From: Limnohabitans sp. B9-3
GTDB lineage: Bacteria; Pseudomonadota; Gammaproteobacteria; Burkholderiales; Burkholderiaceae_C
Assembly (NCBI RefSeq): GCF_002778325.1
Contig: NZ_NESI01000002.1
Span: 458,096-522,095, forward strand
DNA length: 64,000 nt
Direction: 5' to 3'
Part shown: in pieces, positions 9,889 through 19,525 of the stretch
Layout of the letters: each line of letters begins with the position of its first letter
Position numbering within the stretch: the stretch's first letter is position 1
Notes under the pieces: generated by a model
Told to the model about the DNA's origin: nothing
Databases searched by the model: none
Seen by the model: only the letters and a program-made list of their open reading frames with translations
Position numbers and translations under genes: made by a program

Positions 9889-10907
9889 CCAACGATCTCA
9901 CGACTTCGTCTGTTGCCCGCAGCAACGTATTGAACAACCGATACGCTCTAAGTCAACTTGAAAGCCATTTATCTTTGGGGGGCTTGCGGATTGAAAATGA
10001 ATTAATTTTCTTTAAATCGCATGTGGCTGAGTTGCTGGACATTGATGAGCGAACCATTGACCGTTACCTTGCTGGTCATGAGACCGAACTCAAGCAAAAC
10101 GGGTACCGTGTTGTTATAGGAAAATCCTTAAAAAACATCAAGTTAGCTCAAGTCGACGACATCAATGTCGTCGACTTGATTGGTGCCAAGGTGCCCGCTT
10201 TGGGTGTCTTTACTTTCCGCTCAGTGCTCAACTTGGCGATGCTGGTGACTGAATCCGAAAGAGCTAAAGTCATTCGCAGCCGAATGCTGGACATCGTGTT
10301 GGATGTGGTTGCCGAACGCGTCGGTGGACACACACGTTTTATTAATCAACGTGATCAAGATTACTTGCCATCGGCATTCATGGAGGACAGTTACAGAAAA
10401 CAGTTCACCAATGCATTACGTGATCATGTCGATATGGGTAACCACAAGTATGCGGTGTACACAGACAAGATTTATAAAGCCGTATTTTGTGAAAATGCCC
10501 GTGAATACAAACAGGTCCTGAGATTGGCCGATGGCGACAGCACACGTGACACGATGTATGCCGAAGTCCTGAAAACATTGGCCAGTTTTGAGAGTGGCTT
10601 GGCTGTGAGTATTCAGAACAAGGCACAAGAGCTTGGACGAAAAATCAAGCCATCAGAAGTAGATCAATTACTGGATGAGGCTGCTGCCAATCCATATTTA
10701 AAACCCCAAATCGATGATGCTCGCACCCGAATGGCCAGCCGCGATATGGGCTTTCGGGAAGCGCTGCATCAGAAGCTAGAGGCATATGTGCAGGCTGTGC
10801 CTGAGGCTGACTTTGAACGGTTTTTGGGTGAGCGAAGTCAAGCGCTGGAAGATCGTTTGTCAGACCCCAAGCTGTTGGCGGTACTCAAGCGGTTGAAAGA
10901 TCGCTGA
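9885..10907 (+). CDS. RhuM/phage-antirepressor-like DNA-binding protein, possible partner of the Doc toxin
   Basis: No firm function. This 340-residue cytoplasmic protein has a helix-turn-helix-like segment near residues 45-65 (VAELLDIDERTIDRYL). It then has a stretch (GVFTFRSVLNLAMLVTESERAKVIRSRMLDIV) resembling the corresponding part of RhuM/phage antirepressor proteins, and the C-terminal third is predicted helical. It is translationally coupled to hsdS (ATGA overlap), and the downstream Doc gene starts three bases after its stop. Its DNA is less GC-rich than hsdM and hsdR. Position suggests an antitoxin, or a regulator of the restriction locus. I did not find a clean Fic-inhibitory [S/T]xxxE[G/N] motif. 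Confidence 0.55.
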   Translation: MTNDLTTSSVARSNVLNNRYALSQLESHLSLGGLRIENELIFFKSHVAELLDIDERTIDRYLAGHETELKQNGYRVVIGKSLKNIKLAQVDDINVVDLIGAKVPALGVFTFRSVLNLAMLVTESERAKVIRSRMLDIVLDVVAERVGGHTRFINQRDQDYLPSAFMEDSYRKQFTNALRDHVDMGNHKYAVYTDKIYKAVFCENAREYKQVLRLADGDSTRDTMYAEVLKTLASFESGLAVSIQNKAQELGRKIKPSEVDQLLDEAAANPYLKPQIDDARTRMASRDMGFREALHQKLEAYVQAVPEADFERFLGERSQALEDRLSDPKLLAVLKRLKDR

Positions 10908-10910
10908 GCC

Positions 10911-11381
10911 ATGGCTGATTTGACCTTGTATTTCGACGTGCAGCATGCGGTTGCCGTCCATGACTGGATTATTGATAACACGGGCGGCTTGGCGGGGATC
11001 AAAGATTTGGGGCAGTTAGACAGTGTGCTGCAACACATTCAGAACGACGACTATTACCCCACGTTCGATGCCAAGTTGATGCACCTGATTTTTGGCATCA
11101 ATAAGTTTCATGCGTTCAATGATGGGAATAAGCGGTCGAGCCTCACGCTAGGGGCTTACTTTTTGACACTCAACGGCTATGACTACTGTGTGCCGCAGTT
11201 CATGCTTCAGATGGAAAACATCGTTGTGGCTTTAGCAGAAGGCTCAATCAGTAAGGACTTGCTGCATCGCGTCACGATTTCTCTGATTGAGGAGGATGAC
11301 TTCTCAGACGAGCTGAAGCTTGAGTTGGTAAGTGCAATGAGTCATGAGAATCTTTTTGCTGATGGGGGCGAAGATCTTTAA
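10911..11381 (+). CDS. Doc-type Fic-domain toxin
   Basis: A 156-residue death-on-curing family protein. Doc enzymes inactivate translation by phosphorylating EF-Tu. The Fic active-site loop is intact: HAFNDGNKRSS with H67, D71, N73, K74 and R75. The N-terminal NTGGLAGIKDLGQLDSVLQHIQN matches the Doc-family pattern GG..GIRD.G.LESAL..P.N. It starts three bases after the DNA-binding protein and sits between hsdS and hsdR. An active toxin that would be triggered if the restriction locus is disturbed is inference. Confidence 0.85.
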   Translation: MADLTLYFDVQHAVAVHDWIIDNTGGLAGIKDLGQLDSVLQHIQNDDYYPTFDAKLMHLIFGINKFHAFNDGNKRSSLTLGAYFLTLNGYDYCVPQFMLQMENIVVALAEGSISKDLLHRVTISLIEEDDFSDELKLELVSAMSHENLFADGGEDL

Positions 11382-11414
11382 AAAGCGAAAAGCCCCGATG
11401 AACCCACCGAGGCT
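11379..11414 (-). terminator. Terminator-like hairpin oriented against the operon
   Basis: Read on the minus strand, a 10-base stem (AGCCTCGGTG / CATCGGGGCT, all paired if two G-U pairs are allowed) with a GGTT tetraloop is followed by TTTTCGCTTTTT. On the plus strand the same stem has two mismatches and no T-run. It lies just after the doc stop codon, 62 bases before hsdR. Confidence 0.5.
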
Positions 11415-11475
11415 GCAGCGCCGACCAGGAACCCCCAATCCACTTGCAACCAATTTTAGCGATAAGACACCATAG

Positions 11476-14400
11476 ATGACCGAAGACCAACTCGAACAAG
11501 AAGCCCTAGGCTGGCTGGCCTCGGTCGGCTACACACCACTGAATGCCCGCGATCTGGATAACCTGGACCCGCGCCTTGAGCGTGCCAGCACGCGTGAGAT
11601 GGTGTTGGCGGTCAGCCTGCGTGCCGCCATTGCGCGCCTCAATCCAAACATGCCCAGCAGCGCACACGAGGACGCCTATAAGCAGGTGCTCGACATGGGC
11701 CAGCCTGCGTTGCTGTCGGGCAACCGCGCTTTTCACCGCGTGCTGGTGGCGGGCGTGCCGGTGCAGTACCAAAAAGATGGCGAGACGCGTGGCGACTTTG
11801 TGCGCCTGATCGACTGGAACGATATAGGCCGCAACGAGTGGCTCGCGGTGCAGCAGCTCACCATCAAGGGACCGCGCCACACGCGCAGGCCCGACATCAT
11901 TTTGATCATCAACGGTTTGCCCTTGGTGCTGGTGGAGTTGAAGAACCCCGCCGATGTGAACGCCGATATTTGGAAGGCTTACGACCAAATACAAACCTAC
12001 AAAGCGCAGGTTGCCGATGTGTTCACCTACAACGAGTTGTTGGTGATTTCAGACGGCACAGACGCTCGCATGGGCTCGCTGTCGGCCAATGCTGAGCGCT
12101 TCATGCAGTGGCGCACGATTGACGGTGTGACGCTGGACCCGCTGGGCAAGTTTCAAGAGCTAGAGACGTTGGTGCGTGGCTTGTTGGCCCCCGTGTATTT
12201 GCTGGACTACCTGCGGTTCTTTGTGTTGTTTGAAGACGATGGCACCTTGGTCAAAAAGGTGGCGGGCTACCACCAGTTTCATGCGGTGCGTGCGGCGGTC
12301 GAGCAAGTCGTCACCGCCGCCAGCACCGACGAGGCCACGCGGCGCGGCAAGGGCGGGGTGGTGTGGCACACACAAGGCAGTGGCAAGAGCATCACCATGA
12401 CCTGCTTTGCCGCGCGTGTGATGCAAGAGCCTCGGTTAGAGAACCCCACGATTGTGGTGATCACCGATCGCAACGACTTAGATGGCCAATTGCTGGGCGT
12501 GTTCAGCCTGAGTCAAGACCTGCTGCGCGAGCAACCCCAACAAGCCACCTCTCGTCAAAAGCTGCGCGAGTTGTTGGACAACCGGCCTTCGGGCGGCATC
12601 ATTTTTGCCACGATTCAAAAGTTCATGCCGGGCGAGGATGAAGATGTGTTTCCCGTTCTGTCCAAGCGCCGCAACATTGTGGTGCTGGCCGATGAAGCGC
12701 ATCGCACGCAGTATGGCTTTGAGGCGAAGCTGAAAAACATCAAGTCGTCGAACAAACCATTACCCACGGGGCAAGTGGCCAGCTCGGCTGTGGCGGCCGA
12801 GTTTGCGCCGTCTGACTATGTGGTGAAGTACCAAGCCGGTTATGCGCAGCATTTGCGCGATGCGTTGCCCAACGCGACGTTTGTGGCTTTCACGGGCACG
12901 CCCGTGAGCAGCACCGACCGCGACACGCGCTCGGTGTTTGGCGAGTACATCCATGTGTACGACATGCAGCAGGCACAAGAAGACGGCGCAACGGTGGCCA
13001 TTTTTTATGAAAGCCGTTTGATCAAGTTGGGGTTGAACGATGCAGAGCGCAGCCACTTAGACGACGAGGTGGACGAGCTGACTGAAGACGAAGAAGAAAG
13101 CCAGCAAGGCAAACTCAAAAGTCGCTGGGCCGCGCTAGAAAAAGTTGTGGGGGCTGTGCCTCGCGTGGCCAGTGTGGCCGCTGACTTGGTGACCCATTTT
13201 GAAACGCGGAACAACGCCCAAGATGGCAAGGCCATGGTGGTGGGCATGAGCCGCGAAATTTGCGTGCACTTGTATGACGAGATCATCAAGCTGCGCCCCG
13301 ATTGGCACAGCGACGACCCAGAGCTTGGCGCGATCAAGATTGTGATGACGGGCAGTGCCAGCGACAAAGCGTTGCTGCGCCCGCACATTTACAGCAGCCA
13401 AACTAAGAAACGCTTGGAAAAACGTTTCAAAGACCCCAGCGATGGTTTGAAGCTGGTCATCGTGCGCGACATGTGGCTAACAGGTTTTGATGCGCCTTGC
13501 GTGCATACCCTGTATGTGGACAAGCCCATGAAGGGCCACAACCTGATGCAGGCCATTGCCCGCGTGAACCGTGTGTTCAAAGACAAGCAGGGCGGCCTGG
13601 TGGTGGACTACATCGGCATTGGCGAAGACCTGAAAGCCGCAATGAAGGAGTACACCGCCAGCAAAGGCCGAGGCAAGCCCACGGTCGATGCGCACGAGGC
13701 TTTGTCGGTGCTGCTTGAAAAGCTCGATGTATTACGCGCCATGTTGCACGGCTTCGACTATTCCGAGTTTTTGACGGGCGGTCACAAAACGCTGGCAGGC
13801 GCGGCCAACCATGTGCTGGGCATCAAAGGCGAGAAAGAGCGCGATGGCAAAAAGCGTTTTGCCGATTTGGCGCTGGCCATGAGCCACGCCTACAGCCTGT
13901 GCTGCACCTTGGACGAAGCCAAAGACGTGCGCGACGAAGTGGCTTTTATGCAGGCCGTGAAAGTGATTTTGACCAAGCGCGATGTCAGCAGCCAACGCCG
14001 CACCGACGAAGCACGAGATTTGGCCATTCGCCAAATCATCAGCTCGGCCGTGGTGTCGGGTGAGGTGGTCGATATTTTTGCGGCGGTGGGCTTGGACAAG
14101 CCCAACATCGGGTTGCTGGATGACGACTTCTTGGTGCAAGTGCACAACTTGCCTGAGAAAAATTTAGCGGTCGAGTTGCTAGAGCGTTTGCTGCAAGGCG
14201 AAATCAAAAGCCGCTTTGCCAGCAACTTGGTGCAAGACAAAAAGTTCAGCGACATGTTGGCCAGTGTGATTCAGCGTTACCAAAACCGCAGCATCGAAAC
14301 CGCGCAGGTGATGGAAGAGCTGATCGCCATGGCCAAGAAGTTTCGCGAGGCTGCTCACCGAGGCGACCAGCTGGGTTTGCGTGAGGACGAGGTGATGTTT

Positions 14401-14658
14401 TACGACGCGCTGGCCAATAACGAGTCAGCGGTGCGAATGCTGGAGGATGAAGTCCTCAAGAAGATTGCCCAAGAACTGACCCAAAGCCTGCGCGAGAACC
14501 TAACGGTCGATTGGTCAGAGCGTGAAAGCGTGCGCGCAAAACTGCGCTTGATGGTGAAGCGAATTTTGAAGAAATACAAATATCCGCCAGACCAAGCCGA
14601 AAACGCCGTGCAGCTTGTTCTGGAGCAAGCTGAGGCGTTGGGTGAGGCGTGGGCTTAA
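11476..14658 (+). CDS. hsdR: Type I restriction enzyme subunit HsdR
   Basis: ATP-dependent translocase/endonuclease subunit, 1060 residues, full length. The N-terminal nuclease has PD at 139-140 and ELK at 154-156, the PD-(D/E)xK motif. The helicase motor has Walker A GSGKS at 301-305 and DEAH at 406-409, followed by the helicase C-terminal motifs ([24 protein letters not shown]). The C-terminal helical region is family-typical. It is separated from doc by 94 bases. It ends 17 bases from the convergent lactonase gene. Confidence 0.95.
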   Translation: MTEDQLEQEALGWLASVGYTPLNARDLDNLDPRLERASTREMVLAVSLRAAIARLNPNMPSSAHEDAYKQVLDMGQPALLSGNRAFHRVLVAGVPVQYQKDGETRGDFVRLIDWNDIGRNEWLAVQQLTIKGPRHTRRPDIILIINGLPLVLVELKNPADVNADIWKAYDQIQTYKAQVADVFTYNELLVISDGTDARMGSLSANAERFMQWRTIDGVTLDPLGKFQELETLVRGLLAPVYLLDYLRFFVLFEDDGTLVKKVAGYHQFHAVRAAVEQVVTAASTDEATRRGKGGVVWHTQGSGKSITMTCFAARVMQEPRLENPTIVVITDRNDLDGQLLGVFSLSQDLLREQPQQATSRQKLRELLDNRPSGGIIFATIQKFMPGEDEDVFPVLSKRRNIVVLADEAHRTQYGFEAKLKNIKSSNKPLPTGQVASSAVAAEFAPSDYVVKYQAGYAQHLRDALPNATFVAFTGTPVSSTDRDTRSVFGEYIHVYDMQQAQEDGATVAIFYESRLIKLGLNDAERSHLDDEVDELTEDEEESQQGKLKSRWAALEKVVGAVPRVASVAADLVTHFETRNNAQDGKAMVVGMSREICVHLYDEIIKLRPDWHSDDPELGAIKIVMTGSASDKALLRPHIYSSQTKKRLEKRFKDPSDGLKLVIVRDMWLTGFDAPCVHTLYVDKPMKGHNLMQAIARVNRVFKDKQGGLVVDYIGIGEDLKAAMKEYTASKGRGKPTVDAHEALSVLLEKLDVLRAMLHGFDYSEFLTGGHKTLAGAANHVLGIKGEKERDGKKRFADLALAMSHAYSLCCTLDEAKDVRDEVAFMQAVKVILTKRDVSSQRRTDEARDLAIRQIISSAVVSGEVVDIFAAVGLDKPNIGLLDDDFLVQVHNLPEKNLAVELLERLLQGEIKSRFASNLVQDKKFSDMLASVIQRYQNRSIETAQVMEELIAMAKKFREAAHRGDQLGLREDEVMFYDALANNESAVRMLEDEVLKKIAQELTQSLRENLTVDWSERESVRAKLRLMVKRILKKYKYPPDQAENAVQLVLEQAEALGEAWA

Positions 14659-14675
14659 GTCCGTAACGTCTTAAT

Positions 14676-15605
14676 TTACGCGTTGTAATTCAACGCGAGT
14701 CCTGCCGTTGGCCAATCGTCAATGGCCACCAAGCGCCCCGTGGCAGACAAGGTGATGTAGGCCGTTCGCCGGTTCGGTCCACCAAAACAGATGTTGGTGG
14801 TGAACGGGTCTGGCAAGGGCACATGCTGAACGTGTTGGCCGTCTGGGCTGACGATGGAAATGCCGCCGTGCATCAGCGTTGCCACGCATACATTGCCCTC
14901 GGCATCGACCGCCATGGAGTCGAACCTTTGCCAATGGTTCGCGGGCGAAGCGACCACCATGCGTGCGCCTTGGGGGGAGGGCCACGGGTCTTTGCGGAGC
15001 TGGCCTGGGGCTGTCACATCGAAGGCCCACAACCGAGCGCCCTCGGTTTCGGCGTAATAAAGCGTTTGGCCATTAGGCGACAGGGCAATGCCGTTGGGCG
15101 TCATCACGGGCTTTGCCACGGCGTGTATGCCAGAGCCGTTGGGTTGCGCGTAAAAAAGTCCGCCTCGGTCCATCTCGTGTTCGCGCACTTTGCCGAGGTC
15201 GGTGAAGTAAAAGCCGCCGTGTGCATCAAACACGAGGTCGTTGGGGCCGCGCAAACCGATGCCATCGACTTGTTCATACACTCGCTCAAATTTGCCGGTG
15301 TGTAGGTTGACGCGCTCGATGCGTCCGCCTGAGTAGTCGTGGGCTTGGCCAATCGGGCGCAAGTAGTTGCCGGGGTCGCGCGTCCATGCAAAACCCCCGT
15401 TGTTGCAAACGTACACCGCACCATCGGGGCCGATAGCTGCGCCGTTGGGGCCGCCGCCTAAATCAGCCACCACGTGAACCTTGCCATCTGGGGTGACGCG
15501 CGTCAGGGTGCCTCGGGCAATTTCGACCAACAACACAGACCCATCGTTCATGGCGATGGGGCCTTCAGGAAATTGCAAACCGGTGGCGAGCTCTCGAATT
15601 TTCAT
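14676..15605 (-). CDS. SMP-30/gluconolactonase family protein
   Basis: A six-bladed beta-propeller lactonase-type protein of 309 residues. It shows FPEGPIAMNDGSVLLVEIARGTLTRV (metal-binding glutamate region), GGPNGAAIGPDGAVYVCNN and MTPNGIALSPNGQTLYYAET, the repeated propeller motifs with the metal-ligating asparagines. Relatives hydrolyse sugar lactones. No signal peptide is seen. It stands alone between convergent hsdR and a divergent reductase gene. The exact lactone is unknown; a sugar lactone fits the surroundings. Confidence 0.85.
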   Translation of the reverse strand: MKIRELATGLQFPEGPIAMNDGSVLLVEIARGTLTRVTPDGKVHVVADLGGGPNGAAIGPDGAVYVCNNGGFAWTRDPGNYLRPIGQAHDYSGGRIERVNLHTGKFERVYEQVDGIGLRGPNDLVFDAHGGFYFTDLGKVREHEMDRGGLFYAQPNGSGIHAVAKPVMTPNGIALSPNGQTLYYAETEGARLWAFDVTAPGQLRKDPWPSPQGARMVVASPANHWQRFDSMAVDAEGNVCVATLMHGGISIVSPDGQHVQHVPLPDPFTTNICFGGPNRRTAYITLSATGRLVAIDDWPTAGLALNYNA

Positions 15606-15716
15606 AGCAGTGACCTTTTTTCGTCGATGAAGTCCAATGTAGTGCCCGTGTGCAGAGCCGCAATCGGGCTATCCCTAGGCCCAGCAGCACGGACGGCTGA
15701 GCCTAAACTTGGCGGC

Positions 15717-16670
15717 ATGACTGCCTTCACACCGCGAACCCTCAGCCCTCAAGACACGGCCCACGCACTGCCGTATGCCGCGCTCACCCGGGAAATCGAA
15801 CACCTGCTGCAAGACCCCAGCGTTCATGTGCCCGCACGCCTGGTGCAACCTCTGCTTGGGGGCGGTAGTTTGTTTGTCATGCCCGCGGCCGACGCGCGAG
15901 TGGCGATGACCAAGCTGATCACCTTCATTGCAAACAACGCTCAACAGGGCTTACCCACCATCCAAGGCGACATCGTTGTGTTTGATGTGAAGACGGGTCA
16001 ACGCGTGGCCTTGATGGATGGCCCCACGGTCACGGCGCGGCGTACTGCTGCTGTGTCGTTGTTGGCTGCACAAAAGTTAGCCCCGCGCAAGGACGGGCCG
16101 TTGTTGATTGTGGGTGCGGGTGTGCAAGGCCTGTCTCATCTAGAAGCCTTTCATGAAGGTCTTGGTGTGCAAGAAGTTTGGATTGCGTCGCGCTCTGCAG
16201 CCAGTGCGGACGCCTTGGTGGGCCATGCCGAACGTTTGGGGATGAAGGCGCGTCGTGTCGATGACCCGAATGCAGCTTTGGCGGAATGCCCGCTGGTGAT
16301 CACCACCACACCCGCACAGCAAGTGGTGATGACGGCACGCCCCCGAGACGATGCCTTTGTGGCGGCCGTGGGCGCGTTCACGCCTCGCATGGTGGAATGG
16401 TCGGCAGACGTCTGCCAGCATGTGGCCCGCACCGGCATGCTGGTGGTGGACACCCGTGATGCTGACCACGAAGCGGGCGACTTCTTGCAAGCGGGGCTGG
16501 ATGTGGCGGCATGGCCCACGTTGAGTGATGTGGTGTGCCAGACGCCGATGTGGCAAGCCGCGGCACAGCGTCATACACAGCGCCCAGGGCCGGTGTTTTT
16601 CAAGAGTTGTGGTTGGGGAGGTTGGGACTTGGCGGCTGCACGGTGTGTGGCCGCGCACAAGCCCAGCTAG
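15717..16670 (+). CDS. Ornithine cyclodeaminase / delta1-pyrroline-2-carboxylate reductase family protein
   Basis: A 317-residue NAD(P)-dependent enzyme of the mu-crystallin/OCD family. The Rossmann motif GAGVQGLSHLEAF and the substrate segment GPTVTARRTAAVSLLAA are present. Reductase members of the family use cyclic imino acids from proline or lysine breakdown. It starts at the ATG at 15717; the frame is open to 15474, but that upstream part overlaps the divergent lactonase gene. The stop codon lies inside the first copy of the tandem repeat at 16665-16700. Confidence 0.8.
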   Translation: MTAFTPRTLSPQDTAHALPYAALTREIEHLLQDPSVHVPARLVQPLLGGGSLFVMPAADARVAMTKLITFIANNAQQGLPTIQGDIVVFDVKTGQRVALMDGPTVTARRTAAVSLLAAQKLAPRKDGPLLIVGAGVQGLSHLEAFHEGLGVQEVWIASRSAASADALVGHAERLGMKARRVDDPNAALAECPLVITTTPAQQVVMTARPRDDAFVAAVGAFTPRMVEWSADVCQHVARTGMLVVDTRDADHEAGDFLQAGLDVAAWPTLSDVVCQTPMWQAAAQRHTQRPGPVFFKSCGWGGWDLAAARCVAAHKPS

Positions 16671-16700
16671 ATCAGCTAGATCAGCTAGATCAGCTAGATC
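16665..16700. repeat. Four perfect tandem copies of AGCTAGATC
   Basis: A 9-base unit is repeated four times without mismatch. The first copy holds the stop codon of the plus-strand reductase and the last copy ends two bases into the stop codon of the minus-strand ROK gene, so the array fills the whole convergent junction. Extra copies would not disturb the reductase reading frame. Confidence 0.95.
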
Positions 16701-17898
16701 AAACCGCGTTGTCTTGCTTTAAGAAAATATCTTTGTCAGGAAAGAATTGCGCATGCAGCGGCAACAGCGAGCCGCCCAGCGCGCGGGCATGGTTGCCCAC
16801 GCGGCCCGCCAAAATTTGGGGCTGATGAAGAATGCCGTCAAAGCTGAAGTCGGCCAAGTGCTGCTGTGTTTGGGCGATCAAGGCTTGCATGAGCAACGGG
16901 TTGAGCGAGCCGTCAATCACCACGGCATCGAGGTCGAGCAGGGCAGCGGCACTGGTCACGGTCATGGCCAGCGCTTGGGCGGCTTGGGTGAGCCAAGGTT
17001 GGGTCCAAGATTGATAGGCGGCATCCATGATGTGGTCTTGTTGTACCAGCAGCGGATCGTGGCCTGCGGCCATCAAGGTTTGTTCGAGCTGCCAGCCCGA
17101 GGCGCGCTCTAGCAGTTGCGGGTGTTTGAGTCCGTTGCCCCGCGGCATGGGCAATGAGCCGATGGCGCCCGCGTTGCCACGCGGTCCGTTGACGATGTGG
17201 CCGTCCATCACCAAGCCGCCGCCGACAAAAGTGCCCACATAGACGTACAGAAAGTTGGGTACATCGCGGCCTAAGCCTTGCACCAACTCAGCCACGCACG
17301 CGGCTGTCGTGTCTTTGGCAAATTCAACGGGCAGGGTGGACAAGGCTTGCACCTCGTGCACCAAGTCGATGTGTTCCCAATCGACCATGGCTTTGCCCGC
17401 CTCGGGGCCCATCAAGTCGCCCCATTGGTGCATGGCCAATGGCGCGCTCAAGCCAATACCCACTGTGCGCGACCACGCATCAGCGCCCATGCGTCGTTGC
17501 ATGAGTTTCAAACCTTCTTTGATTTTGGGCAGCACCTCGGTGGGCGAGGGGTAGGCGTAGCTTTGCTGCCATTGGTGGCGCATTTGCCCCACGAAGTCGG
17601 TGACCACCACTTCCAAGCTGCGGCGGCCCACTTGCAGGCCAATGCTGTACGCACCGTCCGGGTTGATGGAGAGCGGCACCGACGGCTGGCCCATCTTGCC
17701 GCGAATGCGGTCTTGTTTGAGCAGCAGCCCATCGTCGAGCAAACGGTTGACGATGATCGACACCGTTTGGGTCGACAGTTGCGTGAGCCGCGCCAAATCG
17801 GCTTTGGGAATGGCGCCCGCATGACGAATGGCGCGCAGCACTGTGCGCTCATTGAATTGGCGCATGCCCGTGTGGTTGGACCCACGCATGGTTTTCAT
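16699..17898 (-). CDS. ROK-family transcriptional regulator, FrcR-like
   Basis: A 399-residue regulator. The N-terminal winged helix (about residues 15-70, RAIRHAGAIPKADLARLTQLSTQTVSIIVNRLL) precedes a ROK sugar-binding/kinase-like domain (GLQVGRRSLEVVV, VGTFVGGGLVMDGHIVNGPRGNAGAIG). The cysteine-rich zinc motif usual in ROK proteins is not evident. It is translationally coupled to the FucU-like gene (ATGA) and divergent from the ABC sugar operon. A large palindrome in the shared promoter region is its likely operator. Rhizobial frc fructose loci have a comparable ROK regulator. Confidence 0.85.
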   Translation of the reverse strand: MKTMRGSNHTGMRQFNERTVLRAIRHAGAIPKADLARLTQLSTQTVSIIVNRLLDDGLLLKQDRIRGKMGQPSVPLSINPDGAYSIGLQVGRRSLEVVVTDFVGQMRHQWQQSYAYPSPTEVLPKIKEGLKLMQRRMGADAWSRTVGIGLSAPLAMHQWGDLMGPEAGKAMVDWEHIDLVHEVQALSTLPVEFAKDTTAACVAELVQGLGRDVPNFLYVYVGTFVGGGLVMDGHIVNGPRGNAGAIGSLPMPRGNGLKHPQLLERASGWQLEQTLMAAGHDPLLVQQDHIMDAAYQSWTQPWLTQAAQALAMTVTSAAALLDLDAVVIDGSLNPLLMQALIAQTQQHLADFSFDGILHQPQILAGRVGNHARALGGSLLPLHAQFFPDKDIFLKQDNAV

Positions 17899-18335
17899 AA
17901 CAAGATCACGCCTTTGCAGAACATCGCATTGCCGTAGGCCGTGCCTTCACCGGTTTGCACAATCAAACTCGCGCCTTTGATTTTTTCGTAAAACGCAAAG
18001 CGCTCTACGGCTTCCACCTGTGCCTTGTTCAAACTTTCTTGGGCCACCAAATCGACCACGGCTTGCTGCGCTGATGTGCGATGGTCTGCGGCGCTTTGGC
18101 ACACCTGCATGTACGCAGCGGGCTGGGCCACGTCTGTGGCGAGCGGGAACACTGACAGTACGGCTTGGCTGACACGCGTCAAGCTCAAGCCGGGCAGGCG
18201 CACCACCGGTTTGCCGTGTGCCAAAAAGTCGGCCGTGAAGTTGGCGTCCACCACGGCCACCCATTCGCCGTGGCCCATGGCGCACAGGTGCATCAGCAGT
18301 TCTGGGGTGAGGATGGGGTCGATGCCTTTGAGCAC
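17895..18335 (-). CDS. RbsD/FucU-family sugar mutarotase
   Basis: A 146-residue protein matching FucU/RbsD. The N-terminus MLKGIDPILTPELLMHLCAMGHGEWVAVVDANF carries the conserved catalytic-site segment MGHG..., and the C-terminus VQTGEGTAYGNAMFCKGVIL is family-typical. These enzymes interconvert sugar anomers so that kinases or transporters receive the right form. It is the first gene of a two-gene unit with the ROK regulator. Its substrate is probably that of the adjacent ABC importer. Confidence 0.88.
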   Translation of the reverse strand: MLKGIDPILTPELLMHLCAMGHGEWVAVVDANFTADFLAHGKPVVRLPGLSLTRVSQAVLSVFPLATDVAQPAAYMQVCQSAADHRTSAQQAVVDLVAQESLNKAQVEAVERFAFYEKIKGASLIVQTGEGTAYGNAMFCKGVILL

Positions 18336-18413
18336 GTTTTTTTCCTTAAATTGTTATTTTTGACAGAGCTGAGAGCATGCCTGCATTTTGAACCATGGCT
18401 GGCTAGGGAATGT

Positions 18414-18442
18414 ACTAACTAAACCAAGTTGATTTAGTTAGT
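18414..18442. promoter_or_regulatory. Large palindrome, probable ROK operator for the ABC sugar operon
   Basis: Perfect ten-base arms ACTAACTAAA and TTTAGTTAGT are separated by nine bases (CCAAGTTGA). It lies between the divergent FucU/ROK genes and frcB, 71 bases before the frcB start. Its size and AT-rich arms suit a dimeric ROK repressor site. Confidence 0.6.
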
Positions 18443-18512
18443 CGACTTGTTTTACAGTTACACCGCGGCGCAAGAAGCGCTGGCGATGTCCAACAAACCA
18501 TCTGGAGACTCC

Positions 18513-19511
18513 ATGAAATCAATTGCCCCCAAACTGATGCTGTCCGCTGTTGTGCTGGCTGCGACCAGCGCTTACGCCGCTGAACCCGTGATCGGTTTGA
18601 TCACCAAAACCGAGACCAACCCTTTCTTCGTGAAGATGAAAGAGGGCGCACAAGCAGAAGCTAAGAAATTGGGTGCAAAGGTGTTGTCTGCCGCCGGTAA
18701 GGCCGATGGCGACAACGCAGGTCAAGTCACCGCCATGGAAAACATGATCGCCGCCGGTGCCAAAACCATTTTGATCACCCCCAGCGACTCCAAAGCTATC
18801 GTGCCCGCCATCAAGAAGGCGCAAGCTCAAGGCGTGATGGTCATCGCGTTGGACAGCCCCACCGAACCCGCCAACGCCACGGACGCCTTGTTCGCCACTG
18901 ACAACTACAAAGCCGGTGTGTTCATTGGCCAATACGCCAAGGCAGCGTTGGGCGGCAAAAAGCCCGTCATCGCCACGCTCGATTTGTTCCCTGGCCACCC
19001 CGTGGGAGCACAACGCCACAATGGTTTCTTGCAAGGCTATGGCTTGACATCTCTGGATGCCAAGAGCAACGAGTTGGCCAAGCCTGCTGAAGTGGTGTGT
19101 ATGGCCGACAGCTTCGGCGACCGCGCCAAAGGCCAAACCGGCATGGAAAACTGCTTGCAAAAGAACCCCGACATCAACGTGGTCTACACCATCAACGAAC
19201 CCGCTGCTGCCGGTGCTTACAACGCACTCAAAGCCGCTGGCAAAGAAAAAGGTGTGTTGATCGTGTCGGTCGACGGTGGCTGCGCTGGCATCAAAGACGT
19301 GGGCGCTGGCGTAATCGCTGCGACATCACAACAATACCCCTTGCGCATGGCTGCGATGGGCGTGGCGGCTGGCGTTGAATACGCCAAGACAGGCAAAAAA
19401 GTCAGCGGTTACACCGACACAGGCGTGACCCTGATTGCCGCCAAAGCATTGCCAGGCGTTGACAGCAAAGACGTGAAAACTGGCACAGACTTGTGCTGGG
19501 GCAACAAGTAA
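18513..19511 (+). CDS. frcB: Sugar ABC transporter periplasmic binding protein (FrcB-like)
   Basis: Periplasmic sugar-binding protein of 332 residues with a signal peptide cleaved after about residue 22 (VVLAATSAYA/AEP). GLITKTETNPFFVKMKEGA, DSPTEPANATDALFATDN and VVYTINEPAAAGAYNALKAAGKEKGVLIVSVDGG recall Sinorhizobium FrcB, the fructose/mannose/ribose binding protein. The ATG at 18513 follows GGAG with good spacing; the frame is open upstream to 18447. It is first of frcB-frcC-frcA-kinase. The substrate is inferred to be fructose or a related sugar. Confidence 0.85.
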   Translation: MKSIAPKLMLSAVVLAATSAYAAEPVIGLITKTETNPFFVKMKEGAQAEAKKLGAKVLSAAGKADGDNAGQVTAMENMIAAGAKTILITPSDSKAIVPAIKKAQAQGVMVIALDSPTEPANATDALFATDNYKAGVFIGQYAKAALGGKKPVIATLDLFPGHPVGAQRHNGFLQGYGLTSLDAKSNELAKPAEVVCMADSFGDRAKGQTGMENCLQKNPDINVVYTINEPAAAGAYNALKAAGKEKGVLIVSVDGGCAGIKDVGAGVIAATSQQYPLRMAAMGVAAGVEYAKTGKKVSGYTDTGVTLIAAKALPGVDSKDVKTGTDLCWGNK

Positions 19512-19525
19512 GGCAAGAGCCTCAT

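Noticed and set aside
16665..16700. CRISPR or protein repeat
   Set aside because: A 9-base unit without spacers is not CRISPR. The Asp-Gln-Leu repeat it would encode in another frame lies in no credible gene.
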